Shown here: positions 44,133 through 53,970 of the stretch, in pieces | Layout of the letters: every line of letters starts with the position of its first letter | How positions within the stretch are numbered: position 1 is the stretch's first letter | Assembly: GCF_018219455.1 (NCBI RefSeq) | Contig: NZ_CP056122.1 | Location: 3,838,065-3,902,064 of the forward strand | Reading direction: 5' to 3' | From: Moritella sp. 5 | GTDB lineage: Bacteria > Pseudomonadota > Gammaproteobacteria > Enterobacterales > Moritellaceae | Length of the DNA: 64,000 bases | Program-made: the position numbers and the translations under genes | Notes under the pieces: generated by a model | What the model was told of the DNA's origin: nothing | Database searches by the model: none | What the model saw: the letters and a program-made list of their open reading frames with translations, nothing else

Positions 44133-44987
44133 ATGGAATTATTTAACGAATCAAACGCATTAGATCTTTACATGCAACAAGTAAATAAAAACAGCACTTT
44201 ACTTACCAAGGAAGAAGAATACGATACCGCTATTTCCGTCCATGAAGGAGATAAAAAAGCACGTCAACGTATGATCCAATCTAATTTGCGATTAGTAATC
44301 AATATTGCAAAACGTTATCAGCATACGTCATTGTCACTTGTTGACATCATTCAAGAAGGTAATACCGGATTAATCCACGCCGTCGAAAAGTTTGATGCAA
44401 CAAAAGGATTTCGCTTTTCAACTTATGCAGTATGGTGGATCAAGAACAACATTGAACGTTTCATCATGAATCAATCACGTACCATCCGCGTGCCTATCCA
44501 TATAGGTAAATCTTACAAACGTATTTTAAAAAATGCTCGTGAAGAATCACTTGATCTGAAATGTAATCAGGATCTACGAAAAATTGCAGTAAATCTCGAA
44601 ATCGAGTTTGAAGACGTTGTTGGTGTTCTCGCTTATTATTTTACAGAAGCAAGCTTAGATAGGACCATTGAAACCCAAAATGACTCAAGCACTGCGCTCG
44701 TTGACCTGATTGAAGACAGCTCTATTTGTAAACCCAATGATGAGGTAGAAAATACCGATACCTCTAGTTACTTAATTGAAGTATTAAGCCATTTATGTGA
44801 CCGTGATAGAGAGATCATCGAACTAAGATTTGGTCTAGGTAGAGAAGAGCCACAAACACTACACGCCATTGGTGAGCGCTTATTTATGTCTCGAGAACGT
44901 GTACGCCAAATTATTACGGCGAGTTTACAAAAAATCAAACCTGAGTTGTTAGTAAACAGCGTAGACCAGCAAGATTACCTAAACTAG
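44133..44987 (+). CDS. RpoS-like sigma-70 family factor
   Basis: A 284-aa group 2/3 sigma factor with regions 1.2 (ALDLYMQQVNKN), 2 (RRMIQ-like RQRMIQSNLRLVINIAKRYQ, LVDIIQEGNTGLIHAVEKFDATKGFRFSTYAVWWIKNNIERFIMNQ), 3 and 4 (LCDRDREIIELRFGLGREEPQTLHAIGERLFMSRERVRQI). The core-binding DIIQEGN and the -10-binding FSTYAVWWI motif are intact. The sequence is RpoS-like but lacks a long region 1.1 and is about 45 residues shorter than E. coli RpoS, like RpoQ-type paralogues. No anti-sigma gene is adjacent. Confidence 0.9.
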   Translation: MELFNESNALDLYMQQVNKNSTLLTKEEEYDTAISVHEGDKKARQRMIQSNLRLVINIAKRYQHTSLSLVDIIQEGNTGLIHAVEKFDATKGFRFSTYAVWWIKNNIERFIMNQSRTIRVPIHIGKSYKRILKNAREESLDLKCNQDLRKIAVNLEIEFEDVVGVLAYYFTEASLDRTIETQNDSSTALVDLIEDSSICKPNDEVENTDTSSYLIEVLSHLCDRDREIIELRFGLGREEPQTLHAIGERLFMSRERVRQIITASLQKIKPELLVNSVDQQDYLN

Positions 44988-45308
44988 CCAACAATATATA
45001 ATATAATCAAAAGACTATATGTAAAAACAGCCCTAGCTAGGGCTGTTTTTTTGCTCATAACAAAGTGGTTATGGTTATTATAATAACACTTTATGGGTGT
45101 AATCATCACCCGTATCACCATTCGGATAATCATAAACGGTGAACAGTATTCCCCGCATTCGATGTACAGACAATGTTTAAAATACAAAAATGATAAATTC
45201 ATAAAAACCCATTGATAACCAACTCCTATCAATATGTACAATTCAATCGATTTTATAAACCTTAATACATGCGTTAAATTTAGCTCTTACTTTCTTTAGG
45301 ACTTGAAT
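44988..45308. other. Intergenic region after the sigma factor
   Basis: About 320 bp. It holds the sigma-factor terminator and AT-rich sequence. A possible 85-aa reverse frame at 44984-45241 overlaps the terminator and has no ribosome-binding site, so it is not called. Confidence 0.4.
45023..45052. terminator. Terminator of the sigma-factor gene
   Basis: Perfect palindromic stem ACAGCCCTAG / CTAGGGCTGT, flanked by A and T runs. Confidence 0.92.
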
Positions 45309-46232
45309 ATGAACTGCATAACCCAAAATACCTTAATTAATATTGCCAGTTGCAACGCTAGCGTACCGATTAAAGACGCGGCACTGGTAGTTGAAGGTGG
45401 TGGTCAACGCGGTATTTTCACAGCCGGAGTATTAGACAGCTGGTTAGCGCAAGATTTTAATCCGTTCGCATTATTAATTGGTACTTCTGCTGGCGCTCAA
45501 AATTTATCAAGCTACATGACCAGACAATCTGGGCATGCTAAACGATCAATCATGCAACTATCCAAGCATCCTGAATTCTTTAATATGAAACGAACGCTGA
45601 TGGGACGTAATACGGTTAACCTAGATTGGTATTTTGACAAGGTTAATGATGCGGATCACCAACTCAATATGGATTGCGCACAAGCACAACTAAAAAACCG
45701 TCAACTGCTCTTTTCTGCAACCAACATCAGTGGATTCAGCCCTACTTTTTTTGAGCCCACCGCTGACAATTGGCTTACCACGTTAAAAGCATCGAGTGCA
45801 TTACCTTATTTATATAAAAAAGGCGTCGCAATTGGCGATGAACATTACGTCGATGGGGGTGTATCACTGCCAATTCCAATCCAAGAAGCGTATCATCGCG
45901 GCGCTAAAAAAATCATAGTGATCCGCACCGTACCCGCACACCATAATACGCGCTCACCTTGGGCTCATAAGCTTAAATCATGGGTATGCAGTTCACAACG
46001 CTGTCCGAAAGTACTGGATATTATTACCGGCCATGAGAATTCATACAGTGAAGCAATCGACTTTATACATAGTCCACCAGAAGATGCCAAAATCATCGAA
46101 ATTGCCCCACCCGAAGCTTTAGAAAGTCGAATTTTAGGGAGCAGTGATGAAGCATTAGCAGCCGATTATCAAATGGGTTATGAAATGGGTTCTCAATTTT
46201 TAGCAAGTCATCATGTCACCTTGTTTAGGTAG
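45309..46232 (+). CDS. Patatin-like phospholipase (YjjU-like)
   Basis: A 307-aa serine lipase-like protein from the ATG at 45309 (AGGA upstream). The oxyanion hole motif is GGGQRGIF, the nucleophile is Ser60 in GTSAG, and the catalytic Asp182 is in the YVDGGVSLPIPI motif. All three parts of a patatin dyad are thus present. The pattern is close to E. coli YjjU. It probably hydrolyses lipid acyl chains in the cytoplasm. Its stop is 2 bp from dadA, converging. Confidence 0.9.
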   Translation: MNCITQNTLINIASCNASVPIKDAALVVEGGGQRGIFTAGVLDSWLAQDFNPFALLIGTSAGAQNLSSYMTRQSGHAKRSIMQLSKHPEFFNMKRTLMGRNTVNLDWYFDKVNDADHQLNMDCAQAQLKNRQLLFSATNISGFSPTFFEPTADNWLTTLKASSALPYLYKKGVAIGDEHYVDGGVSLPIPIQEAYHRGAKKIIVIRTVPAHHNTRSPWAHKLKSWVCSSQRCPKVLDIITGHENSYSEAIDFIHSPPEDAKIIEIAPPEALESRILGSSDEALAADYQMGYEMGSQFLASHHVTLFR

Positions 46233-46234
46233 CA

Positions 46235-47503
46235 TTAATGACTATAACGGTAAACATCCAAATCACGGCTATCGATATCTGGCGTGACCCCACTGACTAC
46301 ATCAGCAAGATAACGAGCCGAGCCACATGCCATGGTCCAACCCAATGTACCATGGCCACAATTAGTGAATAGATTAGCCACAGGCGTTTTGCCAATAATA
46401 GGTGTGCCATCAGGTGTCATTGGTCGCAATCCTGTCCAGAACTCAGCTTTGCTCATGTCGCCAGCATTGGGAAATAAATCCTTGATAACCATCGCGATGG
46501 TCTCTTTACGAGAAGCCGTTAAATCTAAATTATAACCGGCTAACTCTGCCGTCCCAGCAACTCGAATACGTTGATCAAAGCGCGTCATCGCTACTTTATA
46601 GGTTTCATCCATGACGGTTGATACTGGTGCTTGCGCACTATCAACAACAGGCACAGTCAACGAATAGCCTTTTACCGGATAAATAGGCAGGGCTAACCCG
46701 AAAGGTGACAGCGTTGATGATAATAATGCAGATGAATAACTGCCCATCGCGACGACATAGGCATCCGCTGTTAATTCCCCGACACTGGTATCCACCGAGC
46801 TGATTTTGCCGTCATTTTGATTGAGCTTATTGACGGTTACCCCAAATTTAAATTTAACACCCGCCGCTTGTGCTAATGCCGTAAGCTGCTGACAGAACTG
46901 ATAACAATCACCAGTTTCATCATCGGGTAAACGTAATCCCCCCACAATTTTATCTTTAACGCCCGCTAACCCAGGTTCGACCGCAATACAGCCCGCAACA
47001 TCTAACGCTTCATATGAAGTCCCGCTATCCGTCAATATTTTAATGTCTTTCGCGATCCCTGATAGCTGGGATTCATCGCGAAATACCTGCAGGGTACCCT
47101 TTTGCCGACCTTCATAGTGAATATCTTGCTGCTGACGTAACTCAATCAAACAGTCCCGACTGTAATTAGCAATCCGTAGCATCCGCGCTTTATTTATTTC
47201 ATAGCTCTGTTGATTACAGTTAGCTAACATTTTTGCTGCCCATAAATATAAATCAGGTGATAGTCCTGGTTTTATTTTTAATGGAGCATGTTTTTGCGCC
47301 AACCATTTGATGGCTTTCACCGGAATGCCAGGTGCAGCCCAAGGCGAAGAGTAACCGTAAGAAATCTGCCCTGCATTGGCAAAACTTGTTTCCTCAGCCC
47401 CCCTTGCCTGACGATCAATGACTGTCACCTCATGCCCAGCTTGTGCCAGATACCATGCCGACGTTAATCCAATAACCCCACAACCTAATACCATCACTTT
47501 CAT
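46235..47503 (-). CDS. dadA: D-amino acid dehydrogenase small subunit
   Basis: A 422-aa FAD-dependent enzyme oxidising D-amino acids (mainly D-alanine) at the membrane. The start at 47503 gives the FAD-binding motif MVLGCGVIGLTSAWYLAQAG right at the N terminus; the longer frame adds about 41 residues with no support. Other pieces: QISYGYSSPWAAPG, DDETGDCYQFCQQL, WTGLRPMTPDGTPIIG, NCGHGTLGWTMACG. It lies divergent to a LysR gene 125 bp away, which probably regulates it; this LysR is not the Lrp-type regulator of E. coli dadA. Confidence 0.94.
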   Translation of the reverse strand: MKVMVLGCGVIGLTSAWYLAQAGHEVTVIDRQARGAEETSFANAGQISYGYSSPWAAPGIPVKAIKWLAQKHAPLKIKPGLSPDLYLWAAKMLANCNQQSYEINKARMLRIANYSRDCLIELRQQQDIHYEGRQKGTLQVFRDESQLSGIAKDIKILTDSGTSYEALDVAGCIAVEPGLAGVKDKIVGGLRLPDDETGDCYQFCQQLTALAQAAGVKFKFGVTVNKLNQNDGKISSVDTSVGELTADAYVVAMGSYSSALLSSTLSPFGLALPIYPVKGYSLTVPVVDSAQAPVSTVMDETYKVAMTRFDQRIRVAGTAELAGYNLDLTASRKETIAMVIKDLFPNAGDMSKAEFWTGLRPMTPDGTPIIGKTPVANLFTNCGHGTLGWTMACGSARYLADVVSGVTPDIDSRDLDVYRYSH

Positions 47504-47628
47504 TTTATACCGACCATTACCAATAAATAATACAGCTAGCATAAGGAGGTTACATTTACTTAACAATCCATAAGTATTAACATCAGCCTTTAGATAAACT
47601 AAACGCAAAATCGAGATTGGAGCCATTG

Positions 47629-48657
47629 ATGATAAAAATTAACGATAATCTATTATCCGGTTTAGCGACATTTACGGCGACGGCCAGTTGCAATAGTTTT
47701 ACTCAAGCCGCTGAAAAACTCCATATAACGACTGGTGCCATTAGCCAGCAAATAAAACAGTTGGAACAAAACCTTAAATTGACCCTATTTGAACGCCATT
47801 CTCGTGGTATTCGTTTAACTTCAACGGGATATCAATTACATCAAGTCGTCGAACAAAGCTTAACGGATATTGGCGATGTCATTAGCCAGTTACAACAAAT
47901 TAATCGCCATGCAGGTGAGGTGCATCTTAAACTCACCCCCTCTTTTGCATATAAATGGTTAGTCCCCCGCTTACAAGATTTCTATCAACAATACCCAGAT
48001 ATTAAGATCCATACCTTTGCCGAAGGAGCACTAGTGGATCATACCGATACTAATTTTGATCTGGCAATCGATTATGGCCAAAGCCCCTATCAATCGAGTG
48101 ATAAAAAGATTAACGCTGAATTGTTATTGGCAGAGCAGTTATTGCCTGTAATGAGCCCGCAATATATGGCAAAGTTTGACTGGGATATGACGAATAATAA
48201 TAACCAAATTAACAATAGTGGTAGCTGTAATTTCTGGAAAATGATTACGCTCTTACATGATGCAATGCCTTGGCAGCATGCCGATAAAAATGCTGAATGG
48301 CAATTTTGGTTACAGCAAATGTGTCTCGAAACGCCAAAAACAAAACAAGCAAACACAGGAAAGAATGTGCTCAGTAAGCATGGGCATTATTTTAATCGTA
48401 CGGATATGGCAATTGCAGCCGCGGCCGCAGGATTAGGTGTTGCATTAGCCCGCTGTGCACTACTTGATAGTGATTTATCTACAACGGGTCTAGCCAAAGT
48501 AGGTTTAGCCTCGCCCTTCAGTCCTATCGATGCACAAGCTGGATATTACTTGATCCAACATCATTACTCGCCCGCGATTGAATGTTTTAAAATCTGGCTA
48601 AAGCAACAAGCCACTTTACAAGATACGAAAAAAGGGCAAACAAGTAACTACCAATAG
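47629..48657 (+). CDS. LysR family regulator, GcvA-like, divergent from dadA
   Basis: A 342-aa regulator from the ATG at 47629 (GGAG six bases upstream). The winged helix is clear: ATASCNSFTQAAEKLHITTGAISQQIKQLEQNL. The effector domain includes HLKLTPSFAYKWLVPRLQDF. The protein is longer than most LysR proteins because of a low-complexity Asn stretch mid-protein (TNNNNQINNSGSCNF). By location it is a likely regulator of dadA. The 3' end overlaps the stop of the convergent fpr by 10 bp. Confidence 0.9.
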   Translation: MIKINDNLLSGLATFTATASCNSFTQAAEKLHITTGAISQQIKQLEQNLKLTLFERHSRGIRLTSTGYQLHQVVEQSLTDIGDVISQLQQINRHAGEVHLKLTPSFAYKWLVPRLQDFYQQYPDIKIHTFAEGALVDHTDTNFDLAIDYGQSPYQSSDKKINAELLLAEQLLPVMSPQYMAKFDWDMTNNNNQINNSGSCNFWKMITLLHDAMPWQHADKNAEWQFWLQQMCLETPKTKQANTGKNVLSKHGHYFNRTDMAIAAAAAGLGVALARCALLDSDLSTTGLAKVGLASPFSPIDAQAGYYLIQHHYSPAIECFKIWLKQQATLQDTKKGQTSNYQ

Positions 48658-49421
48658 TTCTCTGAACTAAAGTGCCCTGAACTGCGACGTGAGTGTTTTT
48701 GATAGTCGAGCTGCTTTAACACCTCACTCGTGTCCTTAACCATACTCGGATTACCACATAAATAGAAAAAACTACGTTCCTGTGTCAATGGTACACCCGC
48801 TACTTTTTCCAATTCGCCAGCCTCTAGTAACGCAGGGATCCGACCGCGTAATGTTTCTTCCCTATTTTCTCGAGACACCACAGGTACATAATGAAACTTC
48901 CCCTGATATCGCGCTTCAAGTTGCTGGATTTTATCCTGATAAACTAACTCGCCAGACGTTCTCACTGCATGCACCAATACCACATTATCAAAACGCTGCT
49001 GAGTATCCATTTCATCAAGTAATGATAGGAAGGGGCCAATCGCAGTACCTGTAGACAACAACCATAGATCTTTTGTATAACGCGGGATCTCATCCAACGT
49101 CATAAAGCCGGCAGGACTTTTCCCTACATATACTTCATCGCCTACCTGTAATTTATCTAAGCGTGGCGATAGTTGGCCATCAGGCACAGTGATAATCAAA
49201 AATTCCATCACCTGTTGACCCTTCTCCTGATTAGGTGAATTAACAAATGAATAAGCCCGACGAGTCCATTCTCCAGCCTCATCGAACAGTGCTAATTTAG
49301 TAAATTGACCTGCGGTATAACGAGATATTTCGGCGGTGACCTGTAAACTGAATTCGCTATCAGTCCAATTAATACGCCCAGTAACCTCACCCTTAATTAG
49401 ACCATGTGGTATTTCCTTCAT
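48648..49421 (-). CDS. fpr: Ferredoxin/flavodoxin-NADP+ reductase
   Basis: A 257-aa flavoprotein from the ATG at 49421 (GAGGT upstream). It has the FAD motif RRAYSFVNSP, an NADPH-site segment TGTAIGPFLSLLDE, and CGNPSMV, and ends at HFSSENYW with the aromatic C terminus typical of Fpr. It transfers electrons between NADPH and ferredoxin or flavodoxin for iron-sulphur and oxidative-stress enzymes. It converges on the LysR gene. Confidence 0.95.
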   Translation of the reverse strand: MKEIPHGLIKGEVTGRINWTDSEFSLQVTAEISRYTAGQFTKLALFDEAGEWTRRAYSFVNSPNQEKGQQVMEFLIITVPDGQLSPRLDKLQVGDEVYVGKSPAGFMTLDEIPRYTKDLWLLSTGTAIGPFLSLLDEMDTQQRFDNVVLVHAVRTSGELVYQDKIQQLEARYQGKFHYVPVVSRENREETLRGRIPALLEAGELEKVAGVPLTQERSFFYLCGNPSMVKDTSEVLKQLDYQKHSRRSSGHFSSENYW

Positions 49422-49594
49422 TACCGACCTCACAAATGTAAATTGAGCATAATAAGAATAGTGCAAGAAGCATGAAAACAACGTGTTGAATACACGAAGA
49501 ATTGTTATTGGTTATTAGTTATAAATTTACGGTATTTCCCATTTTGCTCTTATTACTTCAATAATACAAATACAAGTAATCGCAAGGAACCAAT

Positions 49595-49753
49595 ATGCTT
49601 ATCAACAAACTCATAATACTACTGGTATGTTTATCTATACTATTGTCCGTCTTCACTAGTGGATTAATATCATCAGCATTAGATCTCACCGCATTTTCAT
49701 TATTGATAACCTATCTATTAAGGAAAAAAGCAGAAAAAAAAGCAAGCACATAA
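49595..49753 (+). CDS. Small single-pass membrane protein, 52 aa
   Basis: A short ORF with AAGGA seven bases before its ATG. It begins MLINKLIILLVCLSILL, continues with a second hydrophobic part (SALDLTAFSLLITYLL), and ends with a basic tail RKKAEKKAST. Its good start signal and clear membrane helix support it. It ends in a terminator. Function unknown. Confidence 0.6.
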   Translation: MLINKLIILLVCLSILLSVFTSGLISSALDLTAFSLLITYLLRKKAEKKAST

Positions 49754-49783
49754 AAAAAGAGAGGTGATAGAACCTCTCTTTTA
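49754..49783. terminator. Bidirectional terminator
   Basis: AAAGAGAGGTT-like stem (AGAGAGGT / ACCTCTCT) between A and T runs, separating the 52-aa ORF and the converging YeiH-family gene. Confidence 0.85.
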
Positions 49784-49811
49784 AACGCTTTATCTATCTA
49801 TAAGAATACGA

Positions 49812-50759
49812 CTACATAAAAAACAAAATATAAACCAGTGAACTGACACTAATAGCAATCCACAGTAACACACCTAACAATAATGGTTTTACACCTGCAT
49901 CTCTTATTTTTTGTACCGTGATACCCGCACCTATCAAGAACAAACACATGACTAATACGTGTTTAGAAACACTGAAAATACCTTGATAAAACACCTGATA
50001 GTCCGGCAATACGTACGCAATAAAAATAGCAAAACAATAGAATAAGATGAAAAACGGAATTGTTAATTTTTTACTGTCACCTTTAAATAATAAGGCACTA
50101 ATAAACGCCACAGGTACGATCCATAAAGCGCGGGCCAATTTTAATGTGGTAGCCGTTAATAATGCTTCATCACCATAAGCTGAAGCTGCACCGACAACAG
50201 ATGACGTATCGTGAATAGCAATCGCACTCCATACCCCAAATGCATGCTGACTCATGTCCAGTAGATGACCAATAACAGGAAATAAGAATAATGCCACAGA
50301 GTTAAGAATAAATACTGTCGCTAATGCCAGCGAGGTCTGATCATTTTTAGCATTAATGGCTGGCGCCACAGCAGCAATCGCGCTCCCCCCACAGATTGCT
50401 GTACCCGCAGAAATTAAATAACCGGTTTTTTTTTCAATTTTAAGCGCTTTAGTTAAAAACCAACCTAATATTAAGGTAAAGAAGATAGACGTAACGATAA
50501 TGCCAATCCCATCTTTCGTCGCAATTATCGCGTCTTCTAAGTTAATACCGAAACCTAAACCGACAATAGAATAAGCCAGTGTTTTTTTAGTGATGACACT
50601 TAAATTGATACCTTGAGGAACAAGACCTAACGTGGCCAGCATAAAACCCAATATTAAAGCCACGGGTGATGATATAAGCGGTGTTAGACACAATAAACCG
50701 ATAGTGATAAACAATAGGTCTGTTTTTTTAAATGACGAATTGGTAACGAATTTGAACAT
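49812..50759 (-). CDS. YeiH/UPF0324 family membrane transporter
   Basis: A 315-aa protein from the ATG at 50759 (AGAGAG upstream; the more distal TTG is discarded). Ten or so hydrophobic helices with the family pieces [18 protein letters not shown] and [20 protein letters not shown]. The family is described as putative sulfate exporters in E. coli YeiH. The substrate here is unknown. Monocistronic. Confidence 0.88.
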   Translation of the reverse strand: MFKFVTNSSFKKTDLLFITIGLLCLTPLISSPVALILGFMLATLGLVPQGINLSVITKKTLAYSIVGLGFGINLEDAIIATKDGIGIIVTSIFFTLILGWFLTKALKIEKKTGYLISAGTAICGGSAIAAVAPAINAKNDQTSLALATVFILNSVALFLFPVIGHLLDMSQHAFGVWSAIAIHDTSSVVGAASAYGDEALLTATTLKLARALWIVPVAFISALLFKGDSKKLTIPFFILFYCFAIFIAYVLPDYQVFYQGIFSVSKHVLVMCLFLIGAGITVQKIRDAGVKPLLLGVLLWIAISVSSLVYILFFM

Positions 50760-51047
50760 GTTGGACTCTCTCTTTCTAAGAGCCAATAGTATAACCTGCT
50801 CTATAAGTTAAAAACATTAGAATGAAATTAACCTATCGTTCATAAAAATTGAACATTTAGCAAATAAACAAAATCACAATTAGCTTGTTCACAACTTAAG
50901 TTTAAATATTAAAAAATACCGAACTTTTAACAATAATGACTGACTTACTATAGAGCTATCGTACATTACACTAAATGTAGTCTAGTTAAACGACGATCAT
51001 GACTGCGTTAGTCCCGTAACAGTGATTATTTCTTACGAGGTTATGCG

Positions 51048-51371
51048 ATGAAAAAACCAATTGATGAATCAAAATTAAATACCGACAATCAAGTTTTAAC
51101 CGAAATTGAACTGAATGCGTTACAAGAAGAATTCGGTATGAGTAAAACACATTATGATATTCATGACTTAATACTTGCAGAAATTCCACCTGAAATGCTG
51201 AAAGCACTACTACAAGCGGATTCAATTTCTATTATAGCGAGGCATAACCAACAAGAATTACACTTTCCATTACATTTAACGAACGATGGCTACCAGAATA
51301 GTTTACAAGGGCCTGCAATAGCAGATATTAGCCCTCAATTTAATCAGCATAAGCTTCATAAATTTCAATAA
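51048..51371 (+). CDS. Hypothetical protein, 107 aa
   Basis: A soluble small protein with a good ribosome-binding site (GAGGT) before the ATG. Its N-terminal half is helical (LTEIELNALQEEFGM); the second half has short strands (SISIIARHNQQELHFPLHLT). No family recognised. The last 32 bp overlap the 3' end of the HD-GYP gene on the other strand, so the genes overlap tail to tail. Confidence 0.65.
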   Translation: MKKPIDESKLNTDNQVLTEIELNALQEEFGMSKTHYDIHDLILAEIPPEMLKALLQADSISIIARHNQQELHFPLHLTNDGYQNSLQGPAIADISPQFNQHKLHKFQ

Positions 51372-52458
51372 ATTCAGGTAGATTAGAGATTAAAGAATTG
51401 ATGCAATCAGGGTCAAACATAATACCTGAGTTATCTTTCATATAGGTAACAACATCATCAATGTTCCAAGCCTGTTTATATAAACGTTTACTTAATAACG
51501 CATCAAACACATCTGCGACCATTACTATCCGAGCTTCTAACGGAATAGCATCCCCTTTTAATCCCATCGGATAACCATTACCATTAAAATGTTCATGATG
51601 GTGAAGAATAATATTTTTTAAAAAACGATATTCTTCAACATGCCGTAGATTCTCAGGAAAATACCCAAGCACACCATTAATAATATCAACCCCATGCCTA
51701 CAATGCTGATTCATAATTTTACGTTCTTCTGGGGTAAAGATCGTACTACTAAATAAAATCTCATCTGGGATCTTATATTTACCTATATCATGAAAAGCCG
51801 CATACGATTCGATACAACGAATAAACTCATGGGAAATACCTTTTTCTTTACTTAAGAGAGAAGCAAGTTTTGAGCTATAACGCTCCATCCTATGTAGGTG
51901 CCCTTTTGTTTCAGGATCTTTGGCATGACCCATATCTAATGCGATCGCGAGTGAAATACTAATAAATTGTTTTTTCTCAAATTGACGTACCATGATAGAA
52001 CGAATGAGCATCGATAAAAATAACATGTCTTGCTGTACTGAATTTTCTGCAAAGAAATTAAGCTCTGAGGCATTAAAAAATACAATAGCAATCGGACGCC
52101 CCTTGAACACCAAGGGATAAGAAAAACTACTACGATGACCATTTTCTAATAAATAAAGGGTTCTTGCATTTAATTTTAGACTGGATAGATCGTTCACTAC
52201 ACGTTCTGAATTTAACTTTATCATTTTGGGAAGACTGGTCCCTTTATTTACTTTTTGAGTAAAAATTTCACCATTACAATCGGCTACAAGTCTATCACGG
52301 ACAAAATAATTGGAGGCTTGATTGTCTTTAATCAAAATAATTGAGAATCGAGATAGTCCCTGATAATTATTAATCGCGATATTGTAAAGCATCTCAAGAT
52401 GAATCGTAGTCTCTTCTTCTTGGTTAAACATCTGATTTATTTTACTATAATTAAGCAT
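51340..52458 (-). CDS. HD-GYP domain c-di-GMP phosphodiesterase
   Basis: A 372-aa protein with an N-terminal GAF-like sensor region (about 20-160) and an HD-GYP domain. Visible motifs: HDIGKYKIPD, HCRHGVDIINGV, and HHEHFNGNGYPMGLKGDAIPLEARIVMVADVFDAL, which includes the GYP-loop. It should hydrolyse c-di-GMP to pGpG or GMP. The gene is alone and convergent to the 107-aa gene. It could work with the GGDEF-EAL protein at 31.8 kb, but that is speculation. Confidence 0.92.
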   Translation of the reverse strand: MLNYSKINQMFNQEEETTIHLEMLYNIAINNYQGLSRFSIILIKDNQASNYFVRDRLVADCNGEIFTQKVNKGTSLPKMIKLNSERVVNDLSSLKLNARTLYLLENGHRSSFSYPLVFKGRPIAIVFFNASELNFFAENSVQQDMLFLSMLIRSIMVRQFEKKQFISISLAIALDMGHAKDPETKGHLHRMERYSSKLASLLSKEKGISHEFIRCIESYAAFHDIGKYKIPDEILFSSTIFTPEERKIMNQHCRHGVDIINGVLGYFPENLRHVEEYRFLKNIILHHHEHFNGNGYPMGLKGDAIPLEARIVMVADVFDALLSKRLYKQAWNIDDVVTYMKDNSGIMFDPDCINSLISNLPEFIEIYEAYAD

Positions 52459-52803
52459 GTCTCAAGCCTATCAGGAGTATTAAAGGGGGCATAACGTCGA
52501 ACATAAAAAGCCAATCGAAAAGGATATTTTCCACCAACAAAGCAGCAATAATCAGGCGATTTAAATTAATTATACAGAATTATAAAAATATCATCATCAA
52601 TTCATACCTTTTTGTCGATAAGATCAAACTAATATCATCAAAAGCCTCTGCTAAGCAGCAAAAATAAGATTTGTTCAAAATTACAAAATCAAGTCAAACT
52701 GACATGCTTAGTAAATTATAAAAACGTGATTAGGTCGATGTTTACAGTACATAGTAATGCTATAGTTATGAAAGTCGTTTATTTTTATTCTTGAGGAAAC
52801 CTT
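52459..52803. other. Intergenic region
   Basis: 345 bp, AT-rich; no ORF and no strong stem except a short CTGCT-A-AGCAG palindrome at 52648-52658. A GAGGAAACC ribosome-binding site ends it. Confidence 0.35.
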
Positions 52804-53067
52804 ATGCTAAATGAGAATCATGCACTTATCTTTGACTTTCCAGAATTAAAACAAGATATCGTTTATTTGAATTATAAAAATGAAACATTCAGAGAGAAAT
52901 CAAAGCAATACCACCTATTAGATTATGATATTCGCCAGTTGGAAATGGATGGCAGCCCCACTGATGATGGACATATGACACAGTTAAAATTACGACGAGC
53001 CAAGTTAAAAGATGTGTTGTATCAGCAATTAAAACAGCATCATGACGAAGTGCTATCAGCATCTTAA
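52804..53067 (+). CDS. YdcH/DUF465 family protein
   Basis: An 87-aa protein with the DUF465 layout: HALIFDFPELKQDIVYL at the start, KSKQYHLLDYDIRQLEMDG in the centre, then LKLRRAKLKDVLYQQLKQ. Two helices are likely to form a hairpin. The function is unknown. Good ribosome-binding site. Confidence 0.87.
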   Translation: MLNENHALIFDFPELKQDIVYLNYKNETFREKSKQYHLLDYDIRQLEMDGSPTDDGHMTQLKLRRAKLKDVLYQQLKQHHDEVLSAS

Positions 53068-53069
53068 AC

Positions 53070-53102
53070 GACGAAGCGGATCTAAGGGTTCGCTTTTTTA
53101 TT
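53070..53102 (+). terminator. Probable terminator after ydcH-like gene
   Basis: A short stem AAGCG / CGCTT with a 12-base loop followed by T's right after the stop. Weak but well placed. Confidence 0.45.
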
Positions 53103-53232
53103 GCTAAAAATTAACTGAGTTAAAGTGATACTGTATATTTAGACATCCATCGAGAATACGTTACTATCGATTTCTAATAATAATTTCGTCATTAGATATC
53201 AATATACGGTGACGAGAACGAAGGGAATGTCA

Positions 53233-53889
53233 ATGTCACTGCCAATTTTATACTCACTACAAAACTGTCCTTATGCGATGCGCGCACGACTGGGCTTATT
53301 ACTCGCCCAGCAGCCTGTCATGTTACGCGCCGTGGTCATGAAAAATAAACCCACAGAAATGTTAGCGGTTTCACCTAAAGCAACAGTACCGGTATTAGTA
53401 CTCGATGACGGTAGTGTAATTGACGAAAGTTTAGATATCATGATTTGGGCACTACATCAAAGTGATCCATTGAACTTACTACACAGTGAAGATCCAGAAG
53501 CTTATCCAGCAATGTTAGCGCTAATTGACATTCACGATACTGTATTTACTTCAGCCTTAAGTAAATACAAATATGCAGTACGTTATCATGAAGATAATGA
53601 AGCTGAATTACGAAACCAATGTGCTGACTATGTAACTATGCTCGAATTACGCCTCAGTCAGCATCATTATTTAATGAGCGAGAAAGTCAGTTTAGCTGAT
53701 TACGCTATTTTACCACTGATCCGCCAATTTGCTCGTGTAGATCGCCAGTGGTATCTGCAAGCGCCCTTGCCACATTTACGTAATTGGCTTAATCAACATT
53801 TACAAGATCAACGATTTGCCAAAGCAATGGCAAAATACCCACAATGGTTGGAAAACAAAGAAGAATTTTTATTTGGTCATGCCGACTAA
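53233..53889 (+). CDS. Glutathione S-transferase family protein
   Basis: A 218-aa protein from the ATG at 53233 (GGGA seven bases upstream; a close ATG at 53227 is also possible). It has an N-terminal thioredoxin fold with a CPYAMRARLGL motif in the usual Cys/Ser position, the cis-Pro segment ATVPVLVLDDGSVIDESLDIM, and a helical C-terminal domain (MSEKVSLADYAILPLIRQF). Substrate unknown. A strong terminator follows. Confidence 0.9.
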   Translation: MSLPILYSLQNCPYAMRARLGLLLAQQPVMLRAVVMKNKPTEMLAVSPKATVPVLVLDDGSVIDESLDIMIWALHQSDPLNLLHSEDPEAYPAMLALIDIHDTVFTSALSKYKYAVRYHEDNEAELRNQCADYVTMLELRLSQHHYLMSEKVSLADYAILPLIRQFARVDRQWYLQAPLPHLRNWLNQHLQDQRFAKAMAKYPQWLENKEEFLFGHAD

Positions 53890-53895
53890 ACACAA

Positions 53896-53932
53896 AAAAG
53901 GGCAAACATAATATCGATTATGCTTGCCCTTA
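53896..53932. terminator. Terminator between GST and RND genes
   Basis: Stem AAGGGCAA-CATAAT / ATTATG-TTGCCCTT with one mismatch and T/A tracts. It serves the converging GST (right) and RND (left) units. Confidence 0.85.
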
Positions 53933-53970
53933 TCGTCAGTATTAACGTCAATTAGATCTACAACGAATAG

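Noticed and set aside
44984-45241. 85-aa minus frame after the sigma factor
   Set aside because: Runs across the sigma-factor terminator and has no ribosome-binding site.
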